A stretch of 64,000 nt of DNA from Amphiduros pacificus (GCA_949316495.1 OX439010.1:13989309-14053308), one strand, 5' to 3'; shown: positions 50,230-63,206, counted from the stretch's first letter. Translations and numbers: made by a program. The notes: generated by a model from the letters alone, not told the origin.

Positions 50230-50439
50230 TTAAAGTTTGCTGAGCGCTCTGGAGTTCATGCCATGTTTGACACCGTGGTCTGAGTACAAGACAAGTTTAA
50301 CCTGGTACTGTTGGGGATGCGCGGAATAGTTGCGCACTGGATGCCCTCCATGACTGGCGTCCGTCCAGGATGGCACCACGGGCAGTCTCAACGCTTTGTA
50401 GCAGGCAGTCAAGACAATTAACCATCTGCTTTTCTTCAT
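50230..50439 (-). CDS. Unassigned minus-strand frame with coding-like codons
   Basis: A 69-codon frame starts at an ATG (50439) with MKKSRWLIVLTACYKALRLP and ends TAA at 50230. GC at third positions is high (GCC, GTC, CTG, GTG, TAC, AAC, GAC) in contrast to the AT-rich flanks, and several CpGs fall inside. The N-terminus has a basic start and a short hydrophobic run that only weakly resembles a signal peptide. A donor-like CAGGTTAAA lies in the middle. I recognise no family. It could be a small gene, an exon, or a GC pocket open by chance. Confidence 0.22.
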   Translation of the reverse strand: MKKSRWLIVLTACYKALRLPVVPSWTDASHGGHPVRNYSAHPQQYQVKLVLYSDHGVKHGMNSRALSKL

Positions 50440-53400
50440 AATAGCAACATATAATTACCGTCTTTATCCAGGGAATCGTCCTTTGACTCAGATATAAAAC
50501 AAATTATGTACATCTAATCTGCTCTATCTTTGATCTATTCTGTGATATGAGTTGTTTTGTCGATTTGTACTCACTTATTCATGACAAGCAATCTACTATA
50601 AAAATCTATCTCATAACAGATTAAAGAAACATGATCATGAACTAGCCAATCCTAAACCGAAACATTTAACATTGTGCTTACAGTTTTAGATAATCCATAT
50701 ATAAGTGTAAAGTGTACATGATGTCTGATGCCCTGAAGAGAACACATCTGACTTTGCCACAAGGAGTCAGGATCGGGGATTGATAAGTTGAATAGTATTG
50801 AGTCGTGGGTGCATTTATAGGTGATGTGTTTGCGAAAAATCTTATGTGGTAGTCAAGCTGTGGAAACGCTGAAACCATAATACCTGAAAATTGGTTGAAT
50901 ATTGCCTCAAATTTCCTTGAGGCCTGAGACGTAATGAATATACAAATAATTCTATCTTTGCACAAGAATTCCTTTCTATTTAATGAGTGGACAAGCTTCA
51001 TCTTGACCATTTAACAGATTGGTAATAGAATAATTGGTTAATAGAATATTAGGTTATATTCTACTTGAATGCTTTCATCAAAATCATATGGTTGCCAAAT
51101 GAAATAGTACATACAGTATAAGCCAAAACATCATTATCATTCAGGAGAATGTTAGTCTGAGATACAGAACATATAGTATATGGCCTTATAATTATAGCAC
51201 TAAGCCACGGTGCTCTTAAACATATGGACAGGTATTAAACCATGAGAATCTGAGCCATGTAGCCATGAAACATGTCTCCCTGCGTCACTGAAACATGTGA
51301 GATTCAAACATGTAGCACTTAAACATATCTCCTTCCTGTGACACTAAAGTATAACTCAAACATGCATAACTCAAACATCTAGCATTGATATTGATATATA
51401 CTTGGAACAGAGAAGAACTAGTACAGGCACAGATTATAATCCCCTGATTATGCAATGGAGATGAATTGATATATGCATTGTGTCATGGTGCTCAGTGAAT
51501 ATAAGTGTACACATTCAAACTGCGTGTTGCCCTTTGACGAAAACTGCAAAGACATGTTAAAAAGAATCGTTTAAGGGAACTTCTCAAAAGAAACAATACG
51601 TACTGCTAAACAAACGATTTGTATCTGGCACAGTAACTAACTATGCACTACTGCATGGCAAATATCTGATATCACACAGATACACATATATGCATCTCAA
51701 ATAGTTGATACAGATCTGCTCCAGTGATCATATTAGCATATCTGCATCACAATTTTAAAACACCAAATTTATCAAACTGATATAAGGAATGTTTGAATAT
51801 ATTTCTTGAAGAGAAAGGTAGATATATAAAGATATTTATGATCCTAGATTCATTGAAAAAGATTTGAATTGCCATGAACTGACATGTGCATCACTTTGAA
51901 TTAAACAAGGCCCTTTCTTCCCTAAACTTTATCACTTTGTCATAAAAATCCGGTCCCAAAAATGCTTTATAAGGAGATAAACATGAAAACGTCAAACAAT
52001 AAATCGTATTATGTATTATTCATGAGCATGTGGATGTTTTCATCCTTATAAAACGTGCTCCATAAATCTATGATATATAATTTATGAGGTCGGGTGTCTT
52101 CGTGTTTGGCTTTCATGTCCTTGTTTATACCTCTGGATTCATGATAAACTAGTTTAACCCCGCAACAATGGGTAGCGATAAAGAGCACATGTTTGCTGAG
52201 CGCTCACCTTTGTAAAGAGAATGGTAAACAGTCAGCCTTCATCTCCATATCAAAGATCAGAGTAAAAAAGAATTAATATGAATAAGCAACTTATTGAGAC
52301 AGGTGAATTCAACTCAAAGACAACATTGTAACATATGTGAGTTTGCATGAGTAAAGAATTGATCTGCCTGAAAGGTTAAACATATATCCAGCACTATGGA
52401 CTCATTTAATATAAAGATGTGATATTATATGAGGTGCTGATTTTATATTTTTGACCAAGTCCATAATCATGTCTAAAAGTAATATTGGAAATTTCTACTA
52501 CCAAAGCAACAGCTAATATATGAATAGCCTCTTTGTGAGATTATTTGTACAATTCATATGATTAAACCCACTGTAAAATGTTAGGTTACAACTCTATCCT
52601 TTAATCAAATAATGCAAATAATTCAAAGACCAAAATCTTAATCTCTGTTATTTTGGATTAGGTGTTGCCCTTATGACATTGTGCTCCTGATCGACAGTAT
52701 ATTTGTGTATTAATAACAGTGAAATGCCTTCTTTACCAATTTTCTTCTGATATTTTAGTCATGTGATGTTTGTCATGAATTATGATGATAACAATGAGAT
52801 CATGCTTGTTTTTGAATAATACAGTTCAACATTTCCCAAAAGAAAGATAAAGTTACAAGTGTGTGTTTTTAATAACATAAAATATGGATACGCCAACTTT
52901 TTAACAAGACACAAGATCATTGAGCTCTTTGATTGAATTAGAGGATTCCTCTCCCAGGAGGTTCAGGCCACTATAGAAATATCAATTATGTAAAAGATTC
53001 ATTTTTTAATCAACTTAATCCAAACCAAACCTGTGTTTGTATTTCTTAAAGGGCATGTACTCGGTAATGTCATTTTATCCACAAATACTCATACTCATAA
53101 ATACTGAAATGATTCTGTTAAATGTCAACTAATGAAGTTTAGTCTGAATGGTAAGATCACATAAAATATCACAATGCTATCTAATTGACCGAAATACTTC
53201 AAGTTATCAATTACTCATTACTTCATGAGGGCAAAATAATGAGGATTAATTAAGGTTTGTGCAGCTAATTGTGTTGTGTGGAGGTGGTGACCGCTCACTT
53301 ACCGCCCTGCCATCTGCTTCCCCCAAAACAAACATACATCACCTTATGTTAACAACGTATTCCTTACAAACAACATCATCAAAGCATACTCCAGTACCAG

Positions 53401-54468
53401 TTTTGACAAAACCAAATATAAACATTCATTTGATCTTATTATGGTCTCAACCTTGATCTCAACTATGTTATGCCATGCCATAAGTACCGACTGCATTGTA
53501 ATGTTTTCCATCCAAAAATGTTCAGACACAAAGATCGATTTTGTTTTGACCACATAGTTTCTTCGTTAATTGACCTACATACCTTGAACTCGGCCCGTAT
53601 ACAAAACCTTACATATTAAGAAGACTCAAATCTGTTTAACCCTCAAATCAATGCTTAAAGCTCGATAGAAATATATTCAAAATGAATTGTGTGTCCACGG
53701 CATCAGCACATTCATTCATGTATTTGGGATTGTGTATTCATTCATTGACATAATATCTTTAATGCCATTACTACTCTACAGAAACAAGAGATTACTATAT
53801 TAAATATAAAGGTTCTCCAGCCCAGTTTTAAACCTATGTTGTCTATGTAGTCTTATTCAATTAGGAATAATTGTGTACTATATTTCCATTTGAAGAATGT
53901 TAATGTTAAGTATTACAGCTAATGCAATCTTGACTGTTTAATATAGTAAAGATGACCTATAAGGACAAGTTACATTATTGTTTAATCCATTCATTCACCA
54001 ATATGCCTGATACAGAAATCTTCCATGGGGATATAACGCTGTTCCTGTTGGTAGAATATAACTTTATTTACCTGTAGTACTGAAGTAGCCCGGACATTTT
54101 ATCGGGTTTTATTTAATGGTGCATTACAAAATGTAATATGTAATGATATAATGATGATACTGATAGAAAATCGTATTAGAACCTGATACATAAAACAATT
54201 CATATTGTCTTGTGAGCAAATGTACTTCAACAAAATAATGTTAGTGCTCTCTTATTTGAGGATACATTTTTTCAACAATTCTTGGTGCCAGTGATGACAA
54301 GTTTTGTTGCCATCCTTGAACAGAGAAAATATGATTTGCAATCAGAAAATTTATAATTTAGCGATTAACAATCAGACTGTTGGGGCCTAAATAATATCAG
54401 ACCGCACCTTATAATATAAATATAAATATTGGTATACACATACATTTCTTTATAAATGGTAGATATAA
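50440..54468. other. AT-rich spacer
   Basis: The longest frame is 110 codons on the minus strand (50678-51010), not recognised and within chance length. A segment near 52759 combines an acceptor-like ttcttctgatattttag with 19 open codons before a stop; not called. Otherwise featureless AT-rich DNA. Confidence 0.45.
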
Positions 54469-54738
54469 ATGGCAAATGACGTACATATGTGCAATACCAT
54501 CATTGGATCCTGCAAGCATGACGGTATGACCGAGACAGTACAATATTCGGTGTCTGGCCTACGTTCTGTCTGGAGAACACGTTGTTGTCTAGAAGTAATC
54601 AAATCTTTAAAAAGATGTAAACAAAATATCATATTAACACATTTCAACTACAGGGTAAAAAAATCATTTCCCGACACAGTGCCTGTTTGTTTCCTTCACG
54701 GCAACATTTTGCATCACCTCGACTCCCTGGATGCGTGA
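54469..54738 (+). CDS. Unassigned 89-codon frame, doubtful
   Basis: ATG at 54469, TGA at 54738. The product begins MANDVHMCNTIIGSCKHDGM and has six cysteines, but no signal peptide, domain or membrane segment. Third-position composition is mixed and slightly GC-richer than the surroundings at both ends. The length is compatible with chance. Listed only because its composition differs from neighbouring frames. Confidence 0.12.
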   Translation: MANDVHMCNTIIGSCKHDGMTETVQYSVSGLRSVWRTRCCLEVIKSLKRCKQNIILTHFNYRVKKSFPDTVPVCFLHGNILHHLDSLDA

Positions 54739-55389
54739 CAGTATGCAAATAACCGCGTCATGATATCTCCTAAAGAAACATGAAACCAAAACACTATCAC
54801 TTACAAAGCGTCATCCGAAACGAATTATATATATATATATATATATATACATATATAAATTGATATAATTAATATTCTGAATAGACATGTATACAGGGAT
54901 AGACATGATTTTCTGCTGACGAATGCAGTACGACATTCAGTTAATCGGACATGACACATGATGTTCAATATCTTATATAAAGCTGACATGGGTCCTGTGA
55001 GCTAAAATATTATCATATAAAGGATGTCTTGCAGTCAATACATATCATTTTGTCTCAGACAAAGGCAGACAACACAAAACAATAGTTCCGTGATGAGAAT
55101 GTGGTAGCAATGCCACACGTCTGGGAGTGACCGCCAGGGACTGGCAGCTTGACTACAGCAATATCTTATATTTGTGATGCAGTATCAGACCTACACAGCT
55201 GCCCTGGAAAGCTGCACAGGTCAAGTAGGGAATTTATTTGCAACCGAAGGTCATCACAATGGAATTGATATCCTGTTTAGGATGGAATATGTCACATGAC
55301 ATTTAAGTATACATTTAAGCAGGTTTTTTTTTGTTGGATTGCAAAATGATAATAATCACATTAATCTCTGCTGATAACCGTGTGTCTAT
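54739..55389. other. AT-rich spacer with short (AT)n
   Basis: (AT)n at 54824-54850. No gene or element recognised. Confidence 0.5.
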
Positions 55390-56222
55390 AACGTCTAGAG
55401 GGGCTGCTATGTGATATATCATGGCAACTCTATAATGTCTATGATATCATGGGATATATCACATATGCTCTATAATATTTGTGATGTCATGCAATTTATC
55501 ATGTGTCGTCTATAATATCTACGATGCTACATAATGTATCATGTGTAGTCTATAATGTCCACGATGTCTTGTGACATATCATGTATACCTTATGCTATCT
55601 AGGATGTCATGTGACACATCATGTATACCTTATGCTATCTAGGATGTCATGTGACATATCATGTATACTTTATGCTATTTTAACTGGCCAAAATAGCTCA
55701 ATTTGTAGAGTATTCGCCTTGAGATCCAGGGGTTCTAGGTTCGAATCCTGGCCATTTACTATCAACCGCTATGAGCAGACATTGTCTGGTATCAGCGGTA
55801 TTTAAATGTCAGCTTTACTTTTACTTTATCTCGGGTGTCATGTGACATATCATGAATACTTTATGCTATCTCGGGTGTCATGTGACATATCATGTATAAT
55901 TTATGCTATCTAGGATGCCATGTGACATATCATGTATACTTTATGCTATCTAGGATGCCATATGACATATCATGTATACTTCATGCTATCTAGGGCGCCA
56001 TGTGACATATCATGTATACTTTATGCTATCTAGGATGTCATGTGACATATCATGTATACTTTATGCTATCTAGGATGCCATGTGACATATCATGTATACT
56101 TTATGCTATCTAGGGCGCCATGTGACATATCATGTATACTTTATGCTATCTAGGGTGCCATATGACATATCATGTATACTTTATGCTATCTAGGGCGCCA
56201 TGTGACATATCATGTATACTCT
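55390..56222. repeat. 40-bp minisatellite interrupted by a SINE
   Basis: The unit is tatgctatctaggatgtcat plus gtgacatatcatgtatactt, 40 bp apart (56041 and 56081), about 13 good copies from 55565. Decayed units with similar words (tataatgtctatgatatcat) extend left to about 55390. The SINE at 55679-55826 splits a unit. Right-hand copies carry tcggg, agggcgcc or aggatgcc variants. Confidence 0.94.
55679..55826 (+). mobile_element. tRNA-derived SINE inserted in the 40-bp array
   Basis: The tRNA-like head contains an A box (TAGCTCAATTTGTAGAG from 55694) and a perfect B box GGTTCGAATCC (55738-55748). A tail follows with CAGACATTGTCTGGTATCAG near 55777-55796 and a T-rich end. The tail module recurs in inverted orientation at 36556-36610 and 45055-45131. 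The array unit breaks off at tttatgctat and resumes at tctcgggtg. A target duplication cannot be defined because the ends resemble the array. The intact internal promoter suggests a young copy. Confidence 0.85.
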
Positions 56223-56844
56223 ATTATGCCTCATTATTTGACACATGAATAAGTTCAACACTGGCAACTATAATTTAGAACTGGAGATTTAATGAGTGAT
56301 ATTTTACCATGTACCAGGAGTTAGACGTGGCACCCTTATTGAGACGGCTGTCTACCTTGCTCGCTGCCCCATGGTAAATTCAATAACAGAGACAATATAC
56401 AACTATCTGAGCGATATTACTTGTTTGATGTTTATAATATTTGCACGTTTTTAGCATGATGATGAGCACTGTCACCATGATAATCAATGTTTATTTCTAT
56501 CACCTTTAATCTACCAAGCATGATTCAGACAAATTGGACTAATTTATTAAAGTAATACATGGAACCTGTCTTAAATCTCACGGGGCAATGTGTGATCAAA
56601 GCCTCCATACATTATTAAACACAAGTAACAAGATGCTTTTCATTTCACACTGGCACATAAATATATCTTCTAGGTATATAGGTGCAGTCGGATTTAGACT
56701 AACAAGAATATGTGTGAGATGCTAGATGGAGTATATTAAACCACAAGTTTTAAACCTAAATGGCGCTTCACTCCCATATATATATATGGTCAGGATAATG
56801 TGTGTTTCATTGATGAACCTACATATCAGTGTCTTTCCCCTCAG
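56223..56844. other. AT-rich spacer
   Basis: Nothing recognised apart from a pyrimidine tract leading into the next candidate exon. Confidence 0.5.
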
Positions 56845-56922
56845 GTCACAAGAGAAGGCTTCAATTTTGATAATGGACATAGTTTCCCGCAGGGGCACAT
56901 TAGAGTGTACATCAATGCCTTA
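56845..56922 (+). CDS. Candidate 78-nt phase-0 exon
   Basis: Preceded by gtgtctttcccctcag, a strong acceptor, and followed by GTAAGC. The 26 codons are open in phase 0, start VTREGFNFDNGHSFPQ and end HIRVYINAL; composition is protein-like (mixed polar and aromatic residues, GGC, CCG, CAG, TAC codons). Length is a multiple of three and phase agrees with the candidates at 38813, 44057 and 46420. A second frame is also open to a stop at 56923 (phase 2), so the reading is not unique. No family recognised. Confidence 0.27.
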
Positions 56923-57233
56923 GTAAGCCTTCAGAGGTTTGTAATAAGAAAATTGTATTTATCTCAATGACGCTTCACTTAATATTAGCAATTTTACTTT
57001 CTATTGACATATTTATGTTATTATATGTGTATGAGGTTCTCTGCTTTTAAATATAATTTGATTATCAAAGGCTACAGCATGAGTCAGTGAGTTAACATCG
57101 AAAGATCTTTAAGTAATAATATATGTTGTCACTTTTGAGACAAAGGGGTTCTACTTGATGCATGATCAACACTAAAACACTAAAAGATTACCTTTTTAAG
57201 ATAATATAAAAGCACCCCGCAAGTCATCTTTAT

Positions 57234-57311
57234 GTTGTTTGTTTGGGGCTTTACATCACTTTCAACATTATGTCAGTCATTTCATGATGAGACCTACTTA
57301 TAACAGATATG
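57234..57311 (-). mobile_element. SINE 3' tail fragment
   Basis: Matches the last 75 bp of the SINE at 22911-23180 (words agtcatttc..atgagacctactt and a tgtttg end). On the minus strand it reads GTTGAAAGTGATGTAAAGCC and ends in CAAACAAACAACA. No head is present, so it is 5'-truncated. Confidence 0.65.
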
Positions 57312-57339
57312 CCTTTTTTGTGCAATGTCTAATAGTTTT

Positions 57340-57392
57340 ATGACAATACAAAAACAAGATCCATAGTCACTCTTTGAAAAGAGAAGGGCATT
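57340..57392 (+). mobile_element. Fragment of the 39.5-kb SINE body
   Basis: 57364-57392 is a perfect 29-bp match to the complement of 39590-39618 (gtcactctttgaaaagagaa within it), and similarity extends weakly to 57340. It lies next to, and opposite in orientation to, the tail fragment at 57234, so the two are separate insertions or a rearranged pair. Confidence 0.6.
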
Positions 57393-59111
57393 ACCATTTT
57401 CAATAGTGGTTGGTTTGTACTGGATATTAGCACAAAGCATGATTCAATTCAATATTATAGTATGATACTGTATGGGAGAATCTCATGTACTAATGTGTCG
57501 ATCACATCTAGTGTGATTCAAGTAATTATTATTCTTAGTTTCAGTTATATTATTACATTACTAATTTGTGTGCCTCTGTACAAAGATTTTACACTCAAAG
57601 TTAATATGAGGTACTAAGCTTGGTATTGCCTGATACATGATGTATAAATCCAATTTTGTCTTAAAATACAATCTACAATTGGTGATATGCTTGACAATCA
57701 TCGTCCATAATAATCACAAAAATGAATAACATTTGACTGAGAATGTATAAAACGATGACGTTTGAGTAAGGAGTACAGACTACAACCGCTATTTATAATT
57801 GCTTTCTGATACACAATTAATTAGGCTGTGGTTAATTGTGCCAAACATCTCAGGTCAATCGTCATTAACATTCATATCGTTATGAATTTCTATGAATATG
57901 CCACATTTTTCAATTACGTATTATTTACATTGATAAAGAGTGCCTGATTAAAAATGAGCGCAAGGAGCAAACATTGGCTGTGGTATGAGCACAATATAAA
58001 TTTTATAATTATCACTATTGTTATAATTACTTTATGAAGTTTAAAAGATTTTTTTTTAATTTACAAATTGTTTTACCGACCACATCTCAATTACTTTATA
58101 TGCAATTTCAATAGAGTTAACTTTAAAAAAGAAATATTTCAGTTTTACAGGTGTAGTGATAACGAAATGGTGATGAAAATATATTTAATGTAAGTGAAAA
58201 GTATATTTGATTACACAGTAAAAAGCCAGTCCTATCTTCTTCCTATAATGGGTGGAATGAGAATTGTAAGACATCCATCTCAAATGCCAGAATCCTATTT
58301 TCGATGAGTGCTTTAATCAGGTATGATTGAGAAAGATGAGTTTCTTGTAATGAGCTATTTACCAATCCCGGCTAGTCCCCACGCCCAAGATCTGCTGCTG
58401 TGTCAATATATCTGTTACTGGTGTAGAAGGTGATGCAAAGTGATATATCACGGCATTATGTCCCCATGGCAGGCTTCGATCTGTGACCCGGTGTAGCCTC
58501 GCATTGATCAGAATAGTCAGAAATAAATGATTGACATTAAAAGGATTTATATAATTTCCCTTCACATAAGGCAGAGATCTATAAATACACAAGGTCTGAA
58601 TCACAGAGTGAATCTAAACTGTATACAACATATATATTCACCACACACATACACACTTGAACACAGTGTAGCATAGGTTTAGCATAGCATATGATCTCAG
58701 AGGTCAGCCCTATCTGGGTCACGCCATCGTATTGATGTTCTCATGGGCGTGGTAGATCACAAAGAATCGGACATTTGTTATTTGAGAGTCAGCTATATCA
58801 AAACCTATCTGTGTCCATTAACCCCGCCGGCGATTGAGTGATTTCCCAGACATATAATGCCATTCATTTTGTAAGATAATTCAGATTGTATGCAAAAATG
58901 TTTGATGTTTACTGATCAAACTACACAAATTGATATAACTCTTCTTATTAAAGGTATTTGATTATTAATTCATTTGATTAGTAATAAGAAAAGCATAAAG
59001 GTAGCTTTATTCTGCCAGAATAGCACAAAAGCTAATCAGCGGATGACGACAACTTTGTGTTCTGCACATGTAAAACAGCAGACCCCGTGTACACCACGAT
59101 ACTGGAAAGAG
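57393..59111. other. AT-rich spacer
   Basis: 57780-57970 is dense in TAATTA and TAATTG-type homeodomain words, as is common in AT-rich DNA. No gene recognised. Confidence 0.45.
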
Positions 59112-59665
59112 CAATCCTTCCCCAATTATTTCCACCCTTCCCCAATTAGTGCCACACTTCCCCATTTAGTGCCCCTCCCCAATTATTACCACCCTTCCCC
59201 ATTTAGTGCCACTCTTCCCCAATTATTACCATCCTTCCCCAATTAGTGCTACCCTTCCCCAGTTAGTGCCATACTTCCCCAATTAGTGCCACACATCCCC
59301 AATTATTTCCACCCTTCCCCAATTAGTGCCACACTTCCCCATTTAGTGCCCCTCCCCAATTATTACCACCCTTCCCCATTTAGTGCCACTCTTCCCCAAT
59401 TATTACCATCCTTCCCCAGTTAGTTCCACCCTTCCCCAATTAGTGCCATACTTCCCCAATTAGTTCCACCCTTCCCCAATTAGTGCCATACTTCCCCAAT
59501 TAGTGCCACACATCCCCAATTATTACCACCCTTCCCCATTTAGTGCCACACTTCCCCAATTATTACCATCCTTCCCCAATTAGTGCTTCCCTTCCCCAAT
59601 TAGTGCTACCCTTCCCCAATTAGTTCCACACTTCCCCAATTAGTGCCACACTTCCCCAATTAGTG
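59112..59665. repeat. About 20-bp minisatellite with 177-bp higher-order repeat, about 28 copies
   Basis: The unit is acttccccaattagtgccac with variants attattacc, atttagtg and a shortened gcccctcccc. A run of nine units starting at 59124 is repeated almost exactly 177 bp later at 59301, including the shortened unit. Confidence 0.95.
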
Positions 59666-59817
59666 ACACTCACTCACTCACTCACTCACTCACTCACTCA
59701 CTCACTCACTCACTCACTCACTCACTCACTCACTCACTCATTCATTCATTCATTCATTCATTCATTCATTCATTCATTCATTCATTCATTCATTCATTCA
59801 TTCATTCATTCATTCAT

Positions 59818-59895
<78 letters not shown>
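59666..59895. repeat. Compound tetranucleotide microsatellite (ACTC)n-(ATTC)n-(ATTT)n
   Basis: Three pure blocks of about 75 bp each: ACTC (59667-59740), ATTC (to about 59817) and ATTT (to 59895). Each block differs from the next by a single C-to-T change. The open frame across it is an artefact. Confidence 0.98.
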
Positions 59896-59896
<1 letters not shown>

Positions 59897-59982
59897 CAGC
59901 AAGTGTGGCATATATTTATAAACGACAGCATGATACAGATCCTGGCAAACTTTTGTTTTGTAATATTGATAAAACAAAAGCA

Positions 59983-60282
59983 CATGGGTGCTGAGTTCCA
60001 CACATGGGTGCTGAGTTCCACACACGGGTGCTGAGTTCAACACATGGATGCTGAGTTCCACACATGGGTTGTGAGGTCAACACATGGGTGCTGAGTTCCA
60101 GACATGGGTGCTGAGTTCAACACACGGGTGCTGAGTTCAACACATGGGTGATGAGTTCCACACATGGGTGCTGAGTTCAACACATGGGTGCTGAGTTCCA
60201 CACATGGGTGCTGAGTTCCACACATGGGTGCTGAGTTCAATACATGGATGCTGAGTTCAATACATGGATGCTGAGTTACACA
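59983..60282. repeat. 20-bp minisatellite, 15 copies
   Basis: The unit is cacatgggtgctgagttcca, nearly perfect, with scattered caa/cca and cacacggg variants. Confidence 0.96.
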
Positions 60283-62430
60283 CAGTTTTTTTTCTCTAAT
60301 TCACCTTATATACTTGATCACACAAAAGATTGCAACTGACACAGAAATGTGTCTTTTTTGTTCATTCTGGTTATACTTTCTGTTGATTAAAGTGTATTAT
60401 CTTAATCCCTTTATAATTGAGCTGCTCAATCAGCGTTAATCCCTTGCATGGCACCTGTATCCGATACAACTAACGATGGCATTATCTTGCTATTAGCCCT
60501 GTGTGATCAACTTGTCAGCTGGACATTTACGCCAGGCACCTTGTTCCTATGGCCACCATCTATCAGCAGTCAGAGGCTCTTAAGGTGAGGATTCAGCATA
60601 GCATCTTAAGGTGAGGGCTCGGCATTGCATCTTAAGGTGAGAGCTAGGAATAACATGACAATAAGATGAATGGGACTGGATGAGGATGTTCTCATATGTC
60701 CATGCAGCAATAATCACCTCATAACAATCTCTTTCCTTTTTTCTGCTCATTAACCCTTGGCCTGTAAAGAAAATAAATGCTAGTATGTCACCAGAACATG
60801 CTCTCTGGTCCCCCCCCTCAGTTTAGTGTCTATGGGAAAGACATAATTTCTGATGATTCCCTAATCTAACCTATCTCAGTGTAACAACAATGATGAACGG
60901 AAAACGGATTACAATGAATGATTTCTGCAGGGAAATTTAACGCTAGGAGGAAAAAACAAATTCTATCTGCATGGTAATATCATATTAGAATAGGTGATCC
61001 ACAAATACTTGCCTGTTCTCTAGATTTTCTGTGGTTCACATTTGGTAAAGATTTAAATATCACTTGCATATATTTCTCAGATTTTTATTACCTTGTTACA
61101 TCATACAGAGCTTTGTCGACAGGAATTTCTTTTGTCTGTTGTATATATTCTCACCCCATTTAAACATCGTGTTAAGGACATTTTAGCTTTAAAACATTCA
61201 AGCTAAACACTGAAACCCGTTTACAAAACTGGTTAATAAAGGTGTTTTGTTTACAGTCCTAAACATATCGGAATTAGAGCGGCATGCAATAACAAGTAAA
61301 TAACTCAACTCAGAACTCAGTACAATACATAATCAAGATAAAGGCGTATATAATGGCATGAAAAATGTAAATGGTTGTGGTCTGGATTTAAGGTGTTTAA
61401 AACAAGGATATGAGATACAAGCGGAAGTGGAGGAGACTGCATCAATTGGTTACCCATGCTGCCGCACATGAGATCAGGGCGGCTGACTTCAAAGACTTGC
61501 AGCATCACAGGTGAAAACAAAAGCATCAGCAAAATATAAAACAAGCTCTTCAATAATCCTCTTGTGTTGTATGCTGGTGTGAATAAGGGATACTTATATT
61601 TTATTTACTGTTGTTGGAGCAAAACGTGTGAATCATGAATTTGGGATTTGCGAGCTGACATAGTGGATATACTCAGCAAACAGGCAGCGTATGTGGAAAA
61701 GCCTTATTTCCTCTCTAAATGCATGGCAAAGAAACCGTTAAAATAGCTTTTTTCACTCTACAAATTGTCATATTTTAAACATGAAGCACACTTGCTTTAG
61801 CACTTTTTGAACGCAATATACATCAACCACGTTTAATGCCAATGCGTGTCCTAATAAAATGCAACACAATTCATGACAACATAAAACCGTTTGATCAAGA
61901 ATACGTGCATGTTATTTTCTACTATATTATATACTGAACAATCTTGTTTACTGCAATAGGTACAGGTGATGCATATATCTTTACACATTGATCCAGACCC
62001 TACCACGCAGAGCTGATTTAGACCAGGTTTGACAGTTTGTGAGGCTCTAAGGCAAACACCAATTTCTTCAATTAATTCTGCCTCGACTCAACACTAACGT
62101 CACGCGCAACCTGTATAAAAACAGAAAGATCAAACTGTGAAAAACATATATCCCTTCAGAGAATTCTTTCCATATCATTCTATATATCTGCATTTCAAAT
62201 CAATTCATTAAAGCTCTTACCGCAGATGTGTGCACCACATCATTTGCGTATTGATTCAATGCATTCTTGTAATTTAAAGTGTGTAGAGAAATGCTAGATT
62301 GTCATAGAATATAGGGCAATATAGTGCGACAGAAAAAAAAAAATCTCTCACAGAAATATTTTTAAGAGGTTCCAAAGAAAATGGCGAAGAATCTGACAGA
62401 ATAATTGCTAAGTATACATTAACTGATAAA
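60283..62430. other. AT-rich spacer with a small triplicate
   Basis: A 27-bp unit (cttaaggtgagggctcggca followed by ttgcat) is present three times at about 60577-60650. A 78-codon minus-strand frame (61317-61553) is unrecognised. Nothing else seen. Confidence 0.45.
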
Positions 62431-62662
62431 ACGTATGACACACGCAGCGACAGACCGGCATGATATGGGTAAAGCAGGTACCACTGAAGACACTACAATG
62501 TACTGTGGTATGACAGATACTGCTGAAGGTGCTGCAGAACAAGGCGCTATGGCTGGTACCACTTAAAACGCTGCAGTGTATGACGGTGTGACAGGTACCA
62601 CTGAAGATGCTGCAGAACATAGCGCTATGAATGGTACCACTGATGTGTGTGTGTGTGTGTGT
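62431..62662. repeat. 39-bp degenerate minisatellite followed by (GT)n
   Basis: Units built around ggtaccactgaagatgctgc and agaacatagcgctatga, about 39 bp apart and well diverged, about five copies to 62640, then (GT)9 at 62644-62662. Confidence 0.85.
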
Positions 62663-63206
62663 TTTCTGCCTACATTATTTCAAGATATTTGCCATTAGTA
62701 AATGAACGTTTTTCTTAACCATAAAAAAGTAACTACATAATGTCACACGTCACATAGAGCACATGTACAAAAAGTTCATTTTCAAAAGCCTTTCAATATT
62801 TTGTGCTGTGACATTTATCTCAACAGGTTGATATTATATGTCATTCTGGTGAATGGACCAGTAATCTACACAACATTTGTATCAGATGTTGGAAGCTAAT
62901 ATGGAAAGTCATGTTTACCTTCATTTATTTTGGTAATACCAAAGATTATACATTATTTATAATGTTAGTGTATTTTGTCAACACTTTTGTCAACTTGTGC
63001 AATGATTTCCAACATAGAATTGAGGGTAATTGTTTGATGATTTATACCTGTGTGGATGAACATTATGGTGACAGATTAGCTTAACTTGTCTTGTATTTAT
63101 AAATAAACAACTGTTTACCCAGCTGTACATTACTTATTGAGATCCTGGTGAGAACTGAAGGTGATTAAGGAAAGCTGTGAAACCAAGTGACTTCCTCATG
63201 TGAAAA
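62663..63206. other. AT-rich spacer
   Basis: Nothing recognised. Confidence 0.5.

Noticed and set aside
50678-51010. 110-codon minus-strand frame
   Set aside because: AT-driven composition, no motif, length within chance.
52759-52825. Short open segment behind a good acceptor
   Set aside because: Only 19 codons to a stop, phase 2, and no donor; easily chance in AT-rich DNA.
55690-55752. Genuine tRNA gene
   Set aside because: The B box is perfect, but the spacing and anticodon region are irregular and the SINE tail module follows directly.
59663-60034. 123-codon frame of THSL, IHSF and LFIY repeats
   Set aside because: Pure translation of the tetranucleotide microsatellite.
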